Counted from the first letter of the stretch, positions 27,416-38,858 are shown. The stretch: 64,000 nucleotides of DNA from an uncultured Gammaproteobacteria bacterium (GCA_902521725.1 CABYTF010000001.1:62001-126000); one strand, 5' to 3'. Notes: generated by a model not told the origin, from the letters alone. Numbers and translations: made by a program.

Positions 27416-28957
27416 TTAATAGACTCCCTTTTCTTTGAAGTCATCCATAAGAGTTTTAAGCTTAGCTGCTACATCATCATTGTAGTCACAGTTAGTATTA
27501 ATCTCTTCAACTAGATCTGGATATTTTTCAGCAGAAAACTCATGGAGAGATTTCTCATAAGATATAATTTTTTCCAGATCAACATCATCAAGATAACCCT
27601 CATTGGCTGCATAAAGTGAAATAGCCATGCCAGCAACAGATAGCGGTGAATACTGTGATTGTTTCATAAGTTCTGTGACACGTTTACCGCGCTCTAACTG
27701 TTTTCGTGTTGCTTCATCTAGATCAGACGCAAATTGTGAGAAAGCTGCCAACTCACGGTATTGAGCAAGAGCAAGTCTGACACCACCTCCAAGTTTTTTA
27801 ATAATTTTTGTTTGAGCAGCACCACCGACACGGGAAACTGATAATCCTGCATTAATTGCTGGTCGTATTCCTGCGTTAAATAAATCTGTTTCTAGAAATA
27901 TTTGACCATCTGTAATAGATATAACATTTGTTGGAACGAATGCAGATACATCTCCTGCTTGTGTTTCGATAATAGGAAGCGCTGTTAATGACCCTGTCTT
28001 GCCTTTAACCTTCCCGCCAGTAATATCTACAACAGCATCCTCATTAATCCTAGCTGATCTCTCTAATAGTCTTGAATGCAAGTAAAATACATCTCCAGGA
28101 TAAGCCTCTCGCCCAGGAGGTCGTTTCAATAAGAGTGATACTTGACGATACGCCCACGCTTGCTTAGTTAAGTCATCATAGACTATTAACGCGTCCTCTC
28201 CAGAATCTCTAAAATATTCGCCCATTGCACAACCTGAGTAAGGCGCTATATATTGCATGGCTGCAGAATCTGATGCTGATGCAGCAACAATAATCGTATG
28301 TTTAAGAGCATCATGCTCTTCAAGTTTTCTCACAACAGCGGCTATCGACGAGGCTTTTTGACCAATAGCAACATAAATACATTTCACACCTGTATCTTTC
28401 TGGTTGATGATCGCATCAATCGCAACAGCCGTTTTACCAGTTTGTCTGTCACCAATAATCAACTCTCGTTGTCCGCGTCCAATTGGGACCATTGAATCAA
28501 TGGACTTTAGACCTGTCTGAACAGGTTGGTCCACAGATTTTCTTTCAATAACACCGGGGGCAATCTTTTCTATAGGAGATTTAAGTTTTGTGGTTATGGG
28601 TCCTCCATTATCTATTGGTTCTCCGAGAGAATTTACCACTCTACCCAATAACTCATCGCCCACAGGTACTTCTAGGATATTACCAGTACACTTTACTGTA
28701 TCTCCTTCTGAGATAGATTTATAATCACCCAGAATTACGGCACCGACAGAATCTCTTTCGAGGTTAAGTGCTAAGCCATATATATTATTTGGGAACTCTA
28801 ACATTTCACCTTGTAGAGCATCTGTAATTCCATAAATTCGAGCTATGCCGTCAGTAAGAGATACTACTGTACCCTCGTTATGAGACTGAGTTTTAATATC
28901 AAGATTCTTTATCTTGTCTTTAATGATATCGCTAATTTCTGTTGGATTAATTGTCAT
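27416..28957 (-). CDS. atpA: ATP synthase F1 alpha subunit
   Basis: Non-catalytic nucleotide-binding subunit of F1. Walker [14 protein letters not shown], Walker [13 protein letters not shown], the signature [14 protein letters not shown] and [18 protein letters not shown]. 513 residues, as in E. coli. The gap to atpG is 2 bases and to atpH 4 bases. Confidence 0.98.
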   Translation of the reverse strand: MTINPTEISDIIKDKIKNLDIKTQSHNEGTVVSLTDGIARIYGITDALQGEMLEFPNNIYGLALNLERDSVGAVILGDYKSISEGDTVKCTGNILEVPVGDELLGRVVNSLGEPIDNGGPITTKLKSPIEKIAPGVIERKSVDQPVQTGLKSIDSMVPIGRGQRELIIGDRQTGKTAVAIDAIINQKDTGVKCIYVAIGQKASSIAAVVRKLEEHDALKHTIIVAASASDSAAMQYIAPYSGCAMGEYFRDSGEDALIVYDDLTKQAWAYRQVSLLLKRPPGREAYPGDVFYLHSRLLERSARINEDAVVDITGGKVKGKTGSLTALPIIETQAGDVSAFVPTNVISITDGQIFLETDLFNAGIRPAINAGLSVSRVGGAAQTKIIKKLGGGVRLALAQYRELAAFSQFASDLDEATRKQLERGKRVTELMKQSQYSPLSVAGMAISLYAANEGYLDDVDLEKIISYEKSLHEFSAEKYPDLVEEINTNCDYNDDVAAKLKTLMDDFKEKGVY

Positions 28958-28961
28958 GACT

Positions 28962-29501
28962 TTACCTATTATTTATGATTTGTTCTTTCATTAGATTTAA
29001 CTTGTTTCTTACGCTGTAGTCGGTTACCTCATTGTTGACACTGATTTTAATACCCGCTAAGAGTCTTTCATTTATTACTTCATGGATTTGAATTTTTTTA
29101 TCATATTTTTTTGAAAGACTGTTAACAATATCACTTTTTTGTGTATCACTCAGGGCAAAAGCTGTTTCAACCTCAGCAATCATTGTTTTTTTATCCTCCA
29201 AAACCATATCGTTAAATAGTTTGTAAACCTCATCGAGGAAATAAACTTTCTTATTGGCTATCATTATGCTGAGAAAATTACTGAATGATTCATCCTTTTG
29301 AGTCAAGAAACTCATGAGAAAATTAAGAGTTTGATTTGAGTCAATTTTGGGACTTGCTATTATAGCCTTGACTTCCATATCTACTATAATTTCCGATAGA
29401 GTCATAAGATTGTCATTCCACATTGGTATGGATTTCGACTCTGATGCGATTTTATGTGCCGCCTCTGCATATGGTCTAGAATATGTAATGCTATCGGTCA
29501 C
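28962..29501 (-). CDS. atpH: ATP synthase F1 delta subunit
   Basis: Connects the peripheral stalk to the top of F1. The N-terminal helical domain ([13 protein letters not shown]) and the C-terminal [18 protein letters not shown] follow the family pattern. 179 residues is normal. It overlaps atpF by 4 bases. Confidence 0.94.
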   Translation of the reverse strand: MTDSITYSRPYAEAAHKIASESKSIPMWNDNLMTLSEIIVDMEVKAIIASPKIDSNQTLNFLMSFLTQKDESFSNFLSIMIANKKVYFLDEVYKLFNDMVLEDKKTMIAEVETAFALSDTQKSDIVNSLSKKYDKKIQIHEVINERLLAGIKISVNNEVTDYSVRNKLNLMKEQIINNR

Positions 29502-29965
29502 TTGTTCACAACCTCATCGATAATCTTGTCATGCATTTTTTTGTCAATTTCTTTACTGATGATCTTCTCCGCACATAATAATGACATAGCTGCAACCTCA
29601 GATTTAAGTTTTTCTCTAGCAGCGTTTATCTCTTGTTCTAATTGCTGTGAAGATGTTTTTGCAATTTTTTGCGCCTCTTCCCTTGCTGCTAACCTTGCTT
29701 CTTCTACGATACTTTTTGACTTTGATTCAGCGTCTGTAATGATAGATGAAGCCTGTGTCTTTGCTTGATCAATACGCGTAGAGAATTCTATCGTCGCTTG
29801 TTCTATTTTTTTTTGGCCTTGTTCAGCAGCTGCCAGGCCTTCCGATATTTTCTTAGTTCTACTATCCATTGCCTGTGTTAAAGGCTCCCATAGATAAGCT
29901 TTAATAAACCATACAAACACAATAAATGTGATCATTTGTCCAAAAAGTGTCGCAGTTACATTCAT
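29498..29965 (-). CDS. atpF: ATP synthase F0 b subunit
   Basis: Peripheral-stalk subunit. One N-terminal membrane helix (MNVTATLFGQMITFIVFVWFI) is followed by a long charged coiled coil (LAAAEQGQKKIEQATIEF and onward). 155 residues is the usual length. In a complete atp operon. Confidence 0.95.
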   Translation of the reverse strand: MNVTATLFGQMITFIVFVWFIKAYLWEPLTQAMDSRTKKISEGLAAAEQGQKKIEQATIEFSTRIDQAKTQASSIITDAESKSKSIVEEARLAAREEAQKIAKTSSQQLEQEINAAREKLKSEVAAMSLLCAEKIISKEIDKKMHDKIIDEVVNK

Positions 29966-29979
29966 TAAGACTTAGCTCC

Positions 29980-30273
29980 CTATGCTCCAAGCGCAGCTTT
30001 TGCTGCTCCTACAAATGGATTCGCAAACACAAAGAACATTGCAAAGGCAAGCACAATGAATGGAAATGATTCCATCAGGCCTGCTGTGATAAACATTTGT
30101 GTTCTAAGTGCAGGAAGCATTTCTGGTTGTCTAGCGATACCCTCGATATACTTCATGCAGATCAAGCCCCAACCTAGTGCTGATCCAAGTCCAGCTGCAG
30201 CTAACATTATAGACACACCTAGACTAGTAGATGAATAAATTTGAGTGATCATGTCTGGTGATAGTGTTTCCAT
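29980..30273 (-). CDS. atpE: ATP synthase F0 c subunit
   Basis: Ring subunit carrying the ion. Two helices with the loop ARQPE. The ion-binding carboxylate is Glu68 (GLMESFPF), where E. coli has Asp. At the place of the Na+-coordinating Gln of sodium-type rings there is Trp35 (SALGWGL), so proton coupling is expected, although Ser69 follows the Glu. The 97 residues include a somewhat longer N terminus (METLSPDMITQIYSS) than E. coli. Confidence 0.96.
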   Translation of the reverse strand: METLSPDMITQIYSSTSLGVSIMLAAAGLGSALGWGLICMKYIEGIARQPEMLPALRTQMFITAGLMESFPFIVLAFAMFFVFANPFVGAAKAALGA

Positions 30274-30295
30274 TATTTTTCCTCTTTAATTATCG

Positions 30296-31075
<780 letters not shown>

Positions 31076-31083
31076 CTAACTAC

Positions 31084-31434
31084 CTAATAAATCGTCTTAT
31101 TCTTATTAAAGACATACCCTATTTGTGTGACTGCGAATGCGACCAACATTTGCAGAGCGTCTAGGCTCAAAGTCACGATGCCAATGTAGAAACCCACTAA
31201 AATAAGAGCTATCCTAATCAGCAAACTCTTAAATAAAACTAGTGTGCCTCCACTAACATTTTGCTCAAGTGCAGCCTCGCCTGCTTGTTCTACACTTTTA
31301 GCAAGAAGAATAGTATTGAGTATCGAGATAACCCCGCCAAATAGAGATGATTCTATTTTTTGGTAGCCCATATACATAAATACGAGCGCTGTAACTAACG
31401 CTATTGTGCCTTGAAAGGCAATTACTCTTCTCAC
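31084..31434 (-). CDS. atpI: ATP synthase accessory protein I
   Basis: Small four-helix membrane protein that helps F0 assembly. 116 residues starting with GTG at 31434 (MRRVIAFQGTIALVTALVFMYMG); helices FGGVISILNTILLA and LIRIALILVGFYIGIVTL follow. First gene of the atp operon, as usual. The sequence is weakly conserved in the family; position and topology support the call. Confidence 0.85.
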   Translation of the reverse strand: MRRVIAFQGTIALVTALVFMYMGYQKIESSLFGGVISILNTILLAKSVEQAGEAALEQNVSGGTLVLFKSLLIRIALILVGFYIGIVTLSLDALQMLVAFAVTQIGYVFNKNKTIY

Positions 31435-31460
31435 TTTTGATGTTCACCATGAGCAATTAC

Positions 31461-31476
31461 GACCAACATTTTGGTC
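31461..31476 (-). repeat. Inverted repeat in the atp operon leader
   Basis: GACCAA-CATT-TTGGTC, a 6-bp perfect dyad between the candidate atp promoter and the atpI start. It could be a leader hairpin or a binding site. It has no T-run. Confidence 0.5.
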
Positions 31477-31482
31477 ACGCTT

Positions 31483-31511
31483 AGTATAGTTTAGTATGGC
31501 TGTGGATTCAA
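31483..31511 (-). promoter_or_regulatory. Candidate atp operon promoter
   Basis: Minus strand: TTGAAT (31506-31511), 17-base spacer, TATACT (31483-31488). This is one of the best sigma-70 matches seen in the window. The transcription start would be near 31476, about 40 bases before atpI, in the 107-base gap after parB. Confidence 0.6.
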
Positions 31512-31541
31512 TTTATATGCAGAAAAAACTCTATCACTACA

Positions 31542-32399
31542 TCATTTCTTGTTGGTATTCCTTATCTTTTCAATAATGCCCTGAAGTTCGTTCATAGTTG
31601 AGTACTTTATGCTAATGACTCCGCCACTTTTGCTATGTTTAATATTTATTTTGGCTCCCAGTGACTCAGACAGCTGCCTCTCAAGTATAGCTGTATCAGG
31701 ATCCTTGTTTTTGGACTGAGTCTTAGAATTTGGTTTTGCAAGATTTTCAACAGCTCTGACAGATAGATTTTTACTCACTGCTTCTCTCAGTATCCGGGAT
31801 TGCTCATCAGGAGGCAAAGTCAATACTGCTCTTGCATGACCCATAGTAATTGTTCCGGTTCTTAATTGTTCTTTTCCATATTCTGATAAGTCGTTCAGCC
31901 TTATTAGATTAGTGACATGCGTTCTTGATTTACTTATGTATTTCGAAACATCCTCATGACTCATTCCAAATTCATTTACCAAGCGAAGCAAGGATTCTGC
32001 CTCTTCCATAGAATTTAGGTCCTCCCTTTGGACATTTTCAACAATAGATAAAACTGCTGAAGTTTTTTCATCGGCATCAATTATTACTGCATCGATTGTG
32101 TCCTTCTTCAATAGCTGTGTAGCTCTCCATCTTCTTTCCCCTACTATGAGCTCAAATTTTTCTCCCATTTTTCTAACAACTATTGGTGAAATTTGTCCAT
32201 TCTCATTTATCGAATCTGCAAGCTGTTTAATTTCATTTTCATGGAATACTTTTCTTGGTTGGTGCCTGTTTCTCACTATCTTATGCACCGGTAAAGATGA
32301 TGATGATTGGCGCTGATCGGAAGTTTCAGATTCTGTAACGCGGCGAGCACTGCTAAGAAGTGAATCTAGCCCTGAACCCAATGCCTTGCGTTTAGTCAT
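31542..32399 (-). CDS. parB: Chromosome-partitioning protein ParB
   Basis: CTPase clamp that loads at parS sites near the origin and organises it. N-terminal KALGSGLDSLL, the CTP-binding region with IVGERRWRA and ENVQREDLN, and the helix-turn-helix MSHEDVSKYISKSRTHVTNLIRL. 285 residues is normal. 42 bases after parA. Two parS-like sites lie about 10 kb away inside recF. Confidence 0.95.
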   Translation of the reverse strand: MTKRKALGSGLDSLLSSARRVTESETSDQRQSSSSLPVHKIVRNRHQPRKVFHENEIKQLADSINENGQISPIVVRKMGEKFELIVGERRWRATQLLKKDTIDAVIIDADEKTSAVLSIVENVQREDLNSMEEAESLLRLVNEFGMSHEDVSKYISKSRTHVTNLIRLNDLSEYGKEQLRTGTITMGHARAVLTLPPDEQSRILREAVSKNLSVRAVENLAKPNSKTQSKNKDPDTAILERQLSESLGAKINIKHSKSGGVISIKYSTMNELQGIIEKIRNTNKK

Positions 32400-32441
32400 A
32401 TATCAAATATAACCCTAGACATCATTTTTGTACATAACTGT

Positions 32442-33206
32442 CTATTCGTCTTTTATTATTTCGCCTGAGAGCGAGTAATAGGATAATGATCCTTTAGATA
32501 AGCCATCATACTCTAAAATTGATTTTCCAAAACTAGGAGCCTCAGCAACTCTTATATTTCTTGGTATTTTTGTCTTGTATAATTCACTAGGAAAGTGTTC
32601 TTTAAGCTGATCACTCACGTCATTAGATAGATTATTCCTTGAATCAAACATAGTTCTGAGTATTCCCTCGATTTTTAACTTTTCATTGGAAGTATTTTGT
32701 ATCTGGTTAATAGTGTTGACGAGTTCGCTTAAGCCTTGAAGTGCAAAGAACTCGCATTGAACTGGAATCAATACGCCAGTTGCAGAGACGAGCGAGTTGA
32801 CTGTAAGAATATTCAGTGAGGGTGGACAATCCATAAGTATATAGTCATACCTACTAAGAACTGATGTCAATTTGTTTTTAAGAATAAATTCGCGCTCATC
32901 TCTAGCGACTAAAGCTACCTCGCTCTCTGTGAGTGATGGTGTTGCTGGCAATATATCGTATCCGTCAAATTGTGATTTTATAATGGCTTTTTCAATATCA
33001 ACTCTATCAAGAAGAACATCATTAATGCTATTTTGTATTATAGATGCATTTATTCCCGAACCCCTCGTGGCATTAGATTGAGGATCGAGATCAACCAAAA
33101 GAACTCTTCTCTTCATTTTATAAAGACAAGCTGATAAATTAATTGACGTGGTTGTTTTACCAACACCTCCTTTCTGGTTCACGATAGACAAAATTTTCAT
33201 AGACAA
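32442..33206 (-). CDS. parA: Chromosome-partitioning ATPase ParA (Soj)
   Basis: Deviant Walker ATPase that moves ParB-parS complexes. NQKGGVGKTTTSINLSA (residues 10-26), VDLDPQSNATRGSG, and LMDCPPSLNILTVNSL. 254 residues is normal. It overlaps the end of rsmG by 10 bases. Order rsmG-parA-parB is standard near the origin. Confidence 0.96.
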   Translation of the reverse strand: MSMKILSIVNQKGGVGKTTTSINLSACLYKMKRRVLLVDLDPQSNATRGSGINASIIQNSINDVLLDRVDIEKAIIKSQFDGYDILPATPSLTESEVALVARDEREFILKNKLTSVLSRYDYILMDCPPSLNILTVNSLVSATGVLIPVQCEFFALQGLSELVNTINQIQNTSNEKLKIEGILRTMFDSRNNLSNDVSDQLKEHFPSELYKTKIPRNIRVAEAPSFGKSILEYDGLSKGSLSYYSLSGEIIKDE

Positions 33207-33838
33207 ACCTCAGCAATGTAACGGGATGTATCAAAATAAGGTGAGTCAATCTTATTCACATTCATCTTGTAATCCTCATGAAATTGCTTACTTAACTGTA
33301 ACACTGGGGTACCTGTAAGAATATATACTTTCGATACAGATTTGCTCTTTTTGGTAGTTCCTATCAAATACTTTAGTTTATTTTCAAAATCCATTTTAGC
33401 TATTTTTTTGTTACTAAAATTTTTAAATAACGTACATTTGGAATTAATACTAAATTTATTATCAAAAAAATCTTGCTTTTCGACGACGACATTTTTCAGC
33501 TTGAGCTCAGACTTTACTATTTCTAAAAAATCAATAAATGTTGTCTTTCTATCTATTAAAGTGACTTTTTTATTAGGATTAAGTATGGCTAGTATCATAC
33601 CTGGTATCCCCCCGCCAGACCCAACGTCTGTAATAGAACTTACTGAAATGAATTTACTGAGTATACTTGAATCAAATATTTCTCTTTTGATAACATACTC
33701 CTCATCTGATGAGGACACTATGTTATCTGTTTCATGCCATTTAAATAATAGAGTTAGATAATTTTTGATCAGGTTTACCTGCTCCAAAGGAAGCTTTGAA
33801 AAGACCTCATCTACGGTGACGGCGATTTTATCTGCCAT
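33197..33838 (-). CDS. rsmG: 16S rRNA (guanine527-N7)-methyltransferase RsmG
   Basis: Methylates G527 of 16S rRNA in the 530 loop. SAM motif ITDVGSGGGIPGMILAI, N-terminal LPLEQVNLIKNYLTLLFKWHETDNI. 213 residues is normal. The C-terminal half is divergent, but location between mnmG and parA makes the identity secure. Confidence 0.94.
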   Translation of the reverse strand: MADKIAVTVDEVFSKLPLEQVNLIKNYLTLLFKWHETDNIVSSSDEEYVIKREIFDSSILSKFISVSSITDVGSGGGIPGMILAILNPNKKVTLIDRKTTFIDFLEIVKSELKLKNVVVEKQDFFDNKFSINSKCTLFKNFSNKKIAKMDFENKLKYLIGTTKKSKSVSKVYILTGTPVLQLSKQFHEDYKMNVNKIDSPYFDTSRYIAEVCL

Positions 33839-33839
33839 G

Positions 33840-35717
33840 TTAAATAACTTTATTTTTTTTTAGGTGTATTTTAATGAGCGCTACTGATGAAGAGTTGATA
33901 CCGGAAATACGAGACGCTTGTCCAATACTCTCAGGTCGTGCATTGTTCAGTCTTTCGACTGCCTCATTTGATAAGCCTTTAATATCAGCATAATCAACAT
34001 TCTCAGGTATTAGTGTCTTATAGCTTGCCTTTAGTTGCTCAATTTCTTTTTCTTGCTTAGCAACATAGCCTGCGTACCTTATGTCAGATGCAACAAGATG
34101 TCCTACGGATGCATTTGTAGTCATTCCAAAATTAGATAAGTTCATTAAGTCAGAATATTGTATTTTTGATGTTTTAAGTAAAGAAGCATATGACTTATTT
34201 TCAGATAAATGAAGACCATATTTGCTTTTAAGTAATTCATGATCTTCTGATTCGATTTCAACTTTTATTTTATCAAGACGAGTCTTCTCAGAATTGATTC
34301 TGTCAACTTTATCGCAAAATGACTGATACCTCGCCTTGCCGACTACACCAATTTCAAATCCCTGTTTGGTGAGACGTATGTCTGCGTTGTCATCTCTTAG
34401 CCTCAATCGATACTCCGCCCTACTTGTAAACATCCTATATGGTTCTGTAACACCTTGAGTTATTAGGTCATCAATAAGTACACCGATATATGACTCATGG
34501 CGCTGAGGTGTCCAACTAGATTTACCTTGAGATTTTCTTGCAGCATTGATCCCTGCGATTATACCCTGAGCAGCAGCCTCTTCGTAGCCGGTCGTGCCAT
34601 TTATTTGCCCAGCGAAGAATAGGCTATCAATATTTTTTGTTTCAAGGCTTGATTTCAAGCCCCTAGGGTCGAAGTAACTATACTCAATAGCATATCCCGG
34701 CTGTGTTATTTCGCAACGTTCCAAGCCAGATATTGTTTGTAAGAAGTCTTCTTGTACTTCTAGCGGTAAACTCGTTGATAGACCATTTGGATATATTTCT
34801 AAGTTATCGGAAGTCTCAGGTTCAAGAAAAACTTGATGGCTAGATTTGTCTGAAAACCTGAAAACCTTATCTTCAATTGAGGGACAGTATCTCGGCCCAA
34901 CTGATTTGATTTTTCCATTGAATAACGGTGACTTATCTTTACTAGATTCTATGATCTCATGTGTATGCATATTTGTATGAGTTATATAGCATGGTATCTT
35001 TTCGATATGACTTGGAGAAAATTCGTAGTGATCATTTAGATATGACAGCATAGGGAGAGGATGGTCGCTGTCTTGTTTTTGAAGTCTGTCGAAGTTAATA
35101 GATTCGGTCTTAATTCTCGGTGGCGTTCCTGTCTTCAATCTTTCAATATTGAATCCGGAATCTTTAAAGTACTTTTCTAATTCGACAGAGGCTCTGTCAC
35201 CCGACCGCCCGGCAGAAAATGTTTTTTCTCCCATATGTATTACACCGTCTAAAAATGTTCCGGCAGTCAGCACTACACATTTTGATTTTATGTAATCTCC
35301 CGTTTCAATAACAACACCCTCAGCTCTGTTTTTTGAAAACTTTACAGACTTTACAGTTGATTGAAGGACAGTAAGGTTTTCATGATTCAAAATATCCTTT
35401 TGCATAGCTTTCTTATACTCATCTCTGCAAGTTTGAATCCTAGTTGCTCTGACCGCTGCGCCTTTGCTTGAATTGAGAACTCTTGACTGAAGAGAGGCAT
35501 CATCCGCAGCTTTGCACATTAGACCATCAAGAGCGTCGACCTCGCGAGCAAGGTGAGATTTCCCAATACCCCCAATAGCTGGATTACAGCTCATTTGACC
35601 AATACCATCTATTTTCATCGTAATTAAAAGTGTCTTAGAGCCAAGACGAGCGCTTGCGTGGGCAGCTTCACAACCAGCATGACCTCCACCAACAACTATT
35701 ACGTCATAAATATTCAT
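33840..35717 (-). CDS. mnmG: tRNA uridine-5-carboxymethylaminomethyl modification enzyme MnmG
   Basis: With MnmE it modifies U34 of tRNAs reading two-fold degenerate codons. FAD motif VVGGGHAGCEAAHASARLG; family motifs CNPAIGGIGKSHL, LKTGTPPRI, FAGQINGTTGYEEAAAQG and YRMFTSRAEYRL. 625 residues is normal. Overlaps the mnmE stop by 4 bases, fitting their joint function. Confidence 0.97.
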   Translation of the reverse strand: MNIYDVIVVGGGHAGCEAAHASARLGSKTLLITMKIDGIGQMSCNPAIGGIGKSHLAREVDALDGLMCKAADDASLQSRVLNSSKGAAVRATRIQTCRDEYKKAMQKDILNHENLTVLQSTVKSVKFSKNRAEGVVIETGDYIKSKCVVLTAGTFLDGVIHMGEKTFSAGRSGDRASVELEKYFKDSGFNIERLKTGTPPRIKTESINFDRLQKQDSDHPLPMLSYLNDHYEFSPSHIEKIPCYITHTNMHTHEIIESSKDKSPLFNGKIKSVGPRYCPSIEDKVFRFSDKSSHQVFLEPETSDNLEIYPNGLSTSLPLEVQEDFLQTISGLERCEITQPGYAIEYSYFDPRGLKSSLETKNIDSLFFAGQINGTTGYEEAAAQGIIAGINAARKSQGKSSWTPQRHESYIGVLIDDLITQGVTEPYRMFTSRAEYRLRLRDDNADIRLTKQGFEIGVVGKARYQSFCDKVDRINSEKTRLDKIKVEIESEDHELLKSKYGLHLSENKSYASLLKTSKIQYSDLMNLSNFGMTTNASVGHLVASDIRYAGYVAKQEKEIEQLKASYKTLIPENVDYADIKGLSNEAVERLNNARPESIGQASRISGINSSSVALIKIHLKKNKVI

Positions 35718-37051
35718 TTACCAATACAAAAACTTGTGAAAATTTTATTTAATAATTCTTCTGTTGGATTTTGCCCTAAAATAGATGATAAAGCTACATG
35801 TGCGTTTCTCATGTCCTCTGCGAGAATGTCATACTTACAGTCTGAGATATGACTTGGACATCGATTGATACATTCTTTTGCATCCATCAGATGGTCAATA
35901 TGCCTTGATCTCGCAAGATAGAGATCCTCGGCTTTCTCTACTTTAATAAAGTCCTCGTCAACTCTATCTCTAATAAGATCTATGCCTATATTGTTGATGG
36001 CAGACAGATAGATCTCGATGGGAGAATTTCTAATTACTCTTGGCTCAAGACCGTCTAGATCAATTTTATTAAATACGATGTCATAGTTTGTAATATCATA
36101 GTTTTTCAATATAGCGTGATCATCTTTATCCAGTCCTCTAGAAACGTCGACTACGTAGAATATCTTATCGGCCTTTTGTAAAGCTTTTATAGATCTTTCA
36201 ATTCCCTCAATTTCGACTTTATCTTGAGCTGTTCTTATTCCAGCAGTGTCTACAATTGTTACAATCTTATTATTTATGGATAATTCATACTCAATAGAAT
36301 CTCTAGTTGTACCTGCTATGCTGGTTACAATAGACGCGTCCTCTCTTAGCAAGCAGTTTATAATAGATGATTTGCCTGAATTAGGTTTGCCGATAAATGC
36401 GTATGTTCTTTTGTGATTTAAAGAGCGGCCCTCTTTTGAATTGATAAGTATACTATCAATAAGCAAAGCTATTCGCTCTATTTGCTCAGTAATTTTTTTG
36501 ATTATTAGGTCTGGAGTGTCATCATCTTCGGGGAAGTTAATAATAGTTTCAAGCTCGGCTCGAAGACTAACTATACTAGTTAGGACCTCGTTTACATCAT
36601 CATAAAATCTCCCACTTAGAGAATTTTGTGCTGCCCTCACAGCCTGGATATCTGAGGCAGAAATCAAATCAGCAACTGCCTCAGCTTTCTCTAGAGAAAT
36701 CTTGTTATTTATGAAAGCTCTCTCGGTAAACTCTCCAGGCGCAGCATTAGAAACGCCATGCTGGCACAAGAGCTCTATGATGGAGTTCATTATCACAGGA
36801 TTTCCATGAGTGATAATCTCTATCACATCCTCACCAGTATAAGATTTTGGGGCGCAATATAAGATTACTATGCAATTATCAAATACGACATCCTTAAATT
36901 TAACATCAGTTAAAATGGCCCTTCTATCCGAGAGTTTTTTTGCAAATAAGTGAGATAATAATGCATTTAGATTCTCTCCGCTTATTCTGATTACGCCTAG
37001 TGCTGAACTTCCTTTGGCTGTTGCAATAGCGCATATTGCATTTGATTTCAT
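35714..37051 (-). CDS. mnmE: tRNA modification GTPase MnmE
   Basis: Partner of MnmG. The N-terminal tetrahydrofolate-binding domain (AICAIATAKGSSALGVIRISG) precedes a helical domain and an inserted G domain: GKPNSGKSSIIN, IAGTTRDSIEYE, DTAGIR. The C-terminal catalytic CIGK ends the protein. 445 residues is normal. Confidence 0.97.
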   Translation of the reverse strand: MKSNAICAIATAKGSSALGVIRISGENLNALLSHLFAKKLSDRRAILTDVKFKDVVFDNCIVILYCAPKSYTGEDVIEIITHGNPVIMNSIIELLCQHGVSNAAPGEFTERAFINNKISLEKAEAVADLISASDIQAVRAAQNSLSGRFYDDVNEVLTSIVSLRAELETIINFPEDDDTPDLIIKKITEQIERIALLIDSILINSKEGRSLNHKRTYAFIGKPNSGKSSIINCLLREDASIVTSIAGTTRDSIEYELSINNKIVTIVDTAGIRTAQDKVEIEGIERSIKALQKADKIFYVVDVSRGLDKDDHAILKNYDITNYDIVFNKIDLDGLEPRVIRNSPIEIYLSAINNIGIDLIRDRVDEDFIKVEKAEDLYLARSRHIDHLMDAKECINRCPSHISDCKYDILAEDMRNAHVALSSILGQNPTEELLNKIFTSFCIGK

Positions 37052-37053
37052 TG

Positions 37054-38619
37054 TTAGCCGACAATTCTTTTGTTAATAACATACTGTTGAGCAATTGACA
37101 GAATGTTGTTGGTCAACCAGTACAATACCAAGCCTGATGGGAACGTTGCGAAAAGGGCAGTAAAGATAAAAGGCAAGAAAAGAAATATTTTTTGTTGTGT
37201 TGCGTCAGTAGGAGCTGGGTTAAGCTTTTGTTGAATATACATCGATACACCCATAGCTATGGGTAGTATAAAATATGGATCGGCTGACGCAAGGTCCTTG
37301 ATCCACCCGACAAAGGGAGCGTGCCTCATTTCTACACTCTCAACAAGCACCCAGTACAACGCTATAAAAACGGGTATTTGTATTAAAATAGGTAGACATC
37401 CTCCAAGAGGATTTACTTTTTCCTCTTTGTACATTCTCATAAGAGCTTCGCTGAATTTCTTTTTATCTTCAGCATATCTCTCTTTCAGTGCCTGCATTCT
37501 AGGGTTAAGTTTTTTCATTTGCGCCATTGATCGATAACTCGTCTCTGATAATTTGAAGAATATGGCCTTGATTAATATCGTTAAGACAATAATAGATATG
37601 CCCCAATTATCAAAAACCGCATGTATTATCTCTAGGATCCAAAACAGAGGAGCAGACAGAAATGTAAGAACGCCATAATCTACTGTAAGATCAAGACCTT
37701 CAGCTAGATCAGAAATTTCGGATTGAAGTTTTGGACCAACAAACATTAGTGACTTAAATTCATAGTTCTGGCCGGGCTCTAAAGTATCATACTGTGTTGT
37801 GCTTCCAATTGTAAAAACTCCACTCTCGTGGTTGGTATAGACAGTTTTTGTTTGTGCATTAGTTGGAAGCCATGCAGAGAAAAAATAATGCTCTATCATG
37901 CTTATCCAGCTATCTTGTACTCTGATTGCCTGTTCACTTTCCAGCATATCGTCAAAAGAGATTTTTGAGAATTTGTTTTCCCTATCGTAAAAGGCGCTAC
38001 CTGTGTAGGTTGGCAACATTAAACTTGCAGCACTATTGTTATCCCGTGAAATTATCTCATAGTTCCTAACGTATATATTCTTATTTGAATTATTAGTTAT
38101 GTTGTTTGTAACCAATAGCTGATGGCTGCCCTCGATAAGCGCTATTTTTTTTGTGAGTATGATGTTTGGTAAATTAGTAGAGGTTAATTTTACACTGTCG
38201 TCTGATTTCTCAACAACGCTGAATACTGGTCTGGACTGTTCATCTTTTATTTGTATGTTAGATGCTGCGGTATATCTTTTTTTGTCGTAATCTAAAATTA
38301 CAACACTGTCTTGTGCGCCTAACTCTATAGGATAATTTTTTAGTTTGGAAAATAATAATTCACCTGATTTTGCGTCAAAGTTTATAAAAAGTTTATTATT
38401 TTCTAATGACGTAATTTCTTTTTGAATTAACTTTGCGCTACCTTGTGGCGTCTTATTGATTATTGAGCTTTGAGGTGGTTGCTTGGCAGATTCATTTGTG
38501 CTGTCAATGGTTTCGGATTGAGCATTTTCTGTTTTTGGTTGATTGTAATCCCTATCATACGCGTCAAATATTAAAATTAGTATGAAAAGGAAGCCGCTAT
38601 ACAAAAATAGTCTGTTCAT
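37054..38619 (-). CDS. yidC: Membrane protein insertase YidC
   Basis: Inserts and folds inner-membrane proteins, including the F0 c subunit. N-terminal helix ([15 protein letters not shown]), a large periplasmic domain of about 300 residues, then five C-terminal helices with the conserved [19 protein letters not shown] and [21 protein letters not shown]. 521 residues matches the long Gram-negative form. The order rpmH-rnpA-yidD-yidC-mnmE is intact. Confidence 0.97.
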   Translation of the reverse strand: MNRLFLYSGFLFILILIFDAYDRDYNQPKTENAQSETIDSTNESAKQPPQSSIINKTPQGSAKLIQKEITSLENNKLFINFDAKSGELLFSKLKNYPIELGAQDSVVILDYDKKRYTAASNIQIKDEQSRPVFSVVEKSDDSVKLTSTNLPNIILTKKIALIEGSHQLLVTNNITNNSNKNIYVRNYEIISRDNNSAASLMLPTYTGSAFYDRENKFSKISFDDMLESEQAIRVQDSWISMIEHYFFSAWLPTNAQTKTVYTNHESGVFTIGSTTQYDTLEPGQNYEFKSLMFVGPKLQSEISDLAEGLDLTVDYGVLTFLSAPLFWILEIIHAVFDNWGISIIVLTILIKAIFFKLSETSYRSMAQMKKLNPRMQALKERYAEDKKKFSEALMRMYKEEKVNPLGGCLPILIQIPVFIALYWVLVESVEMRHAPFVGWIKDLASADPYFILPIAMGVSMYIQQKLNPAPTDATQQKIFLFLPFIFTALFATFPSGLVLYWLTNNILSIAQQYVINKRIVG

Positions 38620-38858
38620 TTCTCTCTCTTAGGCACAGGGTCGAAGCCATGAGTTCCTCCGGGTCTACACCTTGATATTCTTTTCAATGATAAGTAGACC
38701 CCTTTTATTACCCCATGTGTTTTTATTGATTCAATAGAATATTCTGAACATGTAGGATAATGCCTACATGATGGGCCCATCACAGGTGATATAACAAACT
38801 GATAGAATTTGATGATTCCAACGATAATTAGAGTAATTGGCTTAGTAAAGATTTCCAT
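38616..38858 (-). CDS. yidD: Membrane protein insertion efficiency factor YidD
   Basis: 80 residues. Typical [25 protein letters not shown], and [17 protein letters not shown] at the C terminus. The short N-terminal segment is hydrophobic ([16 protein letters not shown]). Overlaps rnpA by 31 bases and yidC by 4. Small helper of YidC-dependent insertion. Confidence 0.95.
   Translation of the reverse strand: MEIFTKPITLIIVGIIKFYQFVISPVMGPSCRHYPTCSEYSIESIKTHGVIKGVYLSLKRISRCRPGGTHGFDPVPKREK

Noticed and set aside
29980-30273. Sodium-type ATP synthase
   Set aside because: The Glu-Ser pair is present but the first-helix Gln is replaced by Trp.
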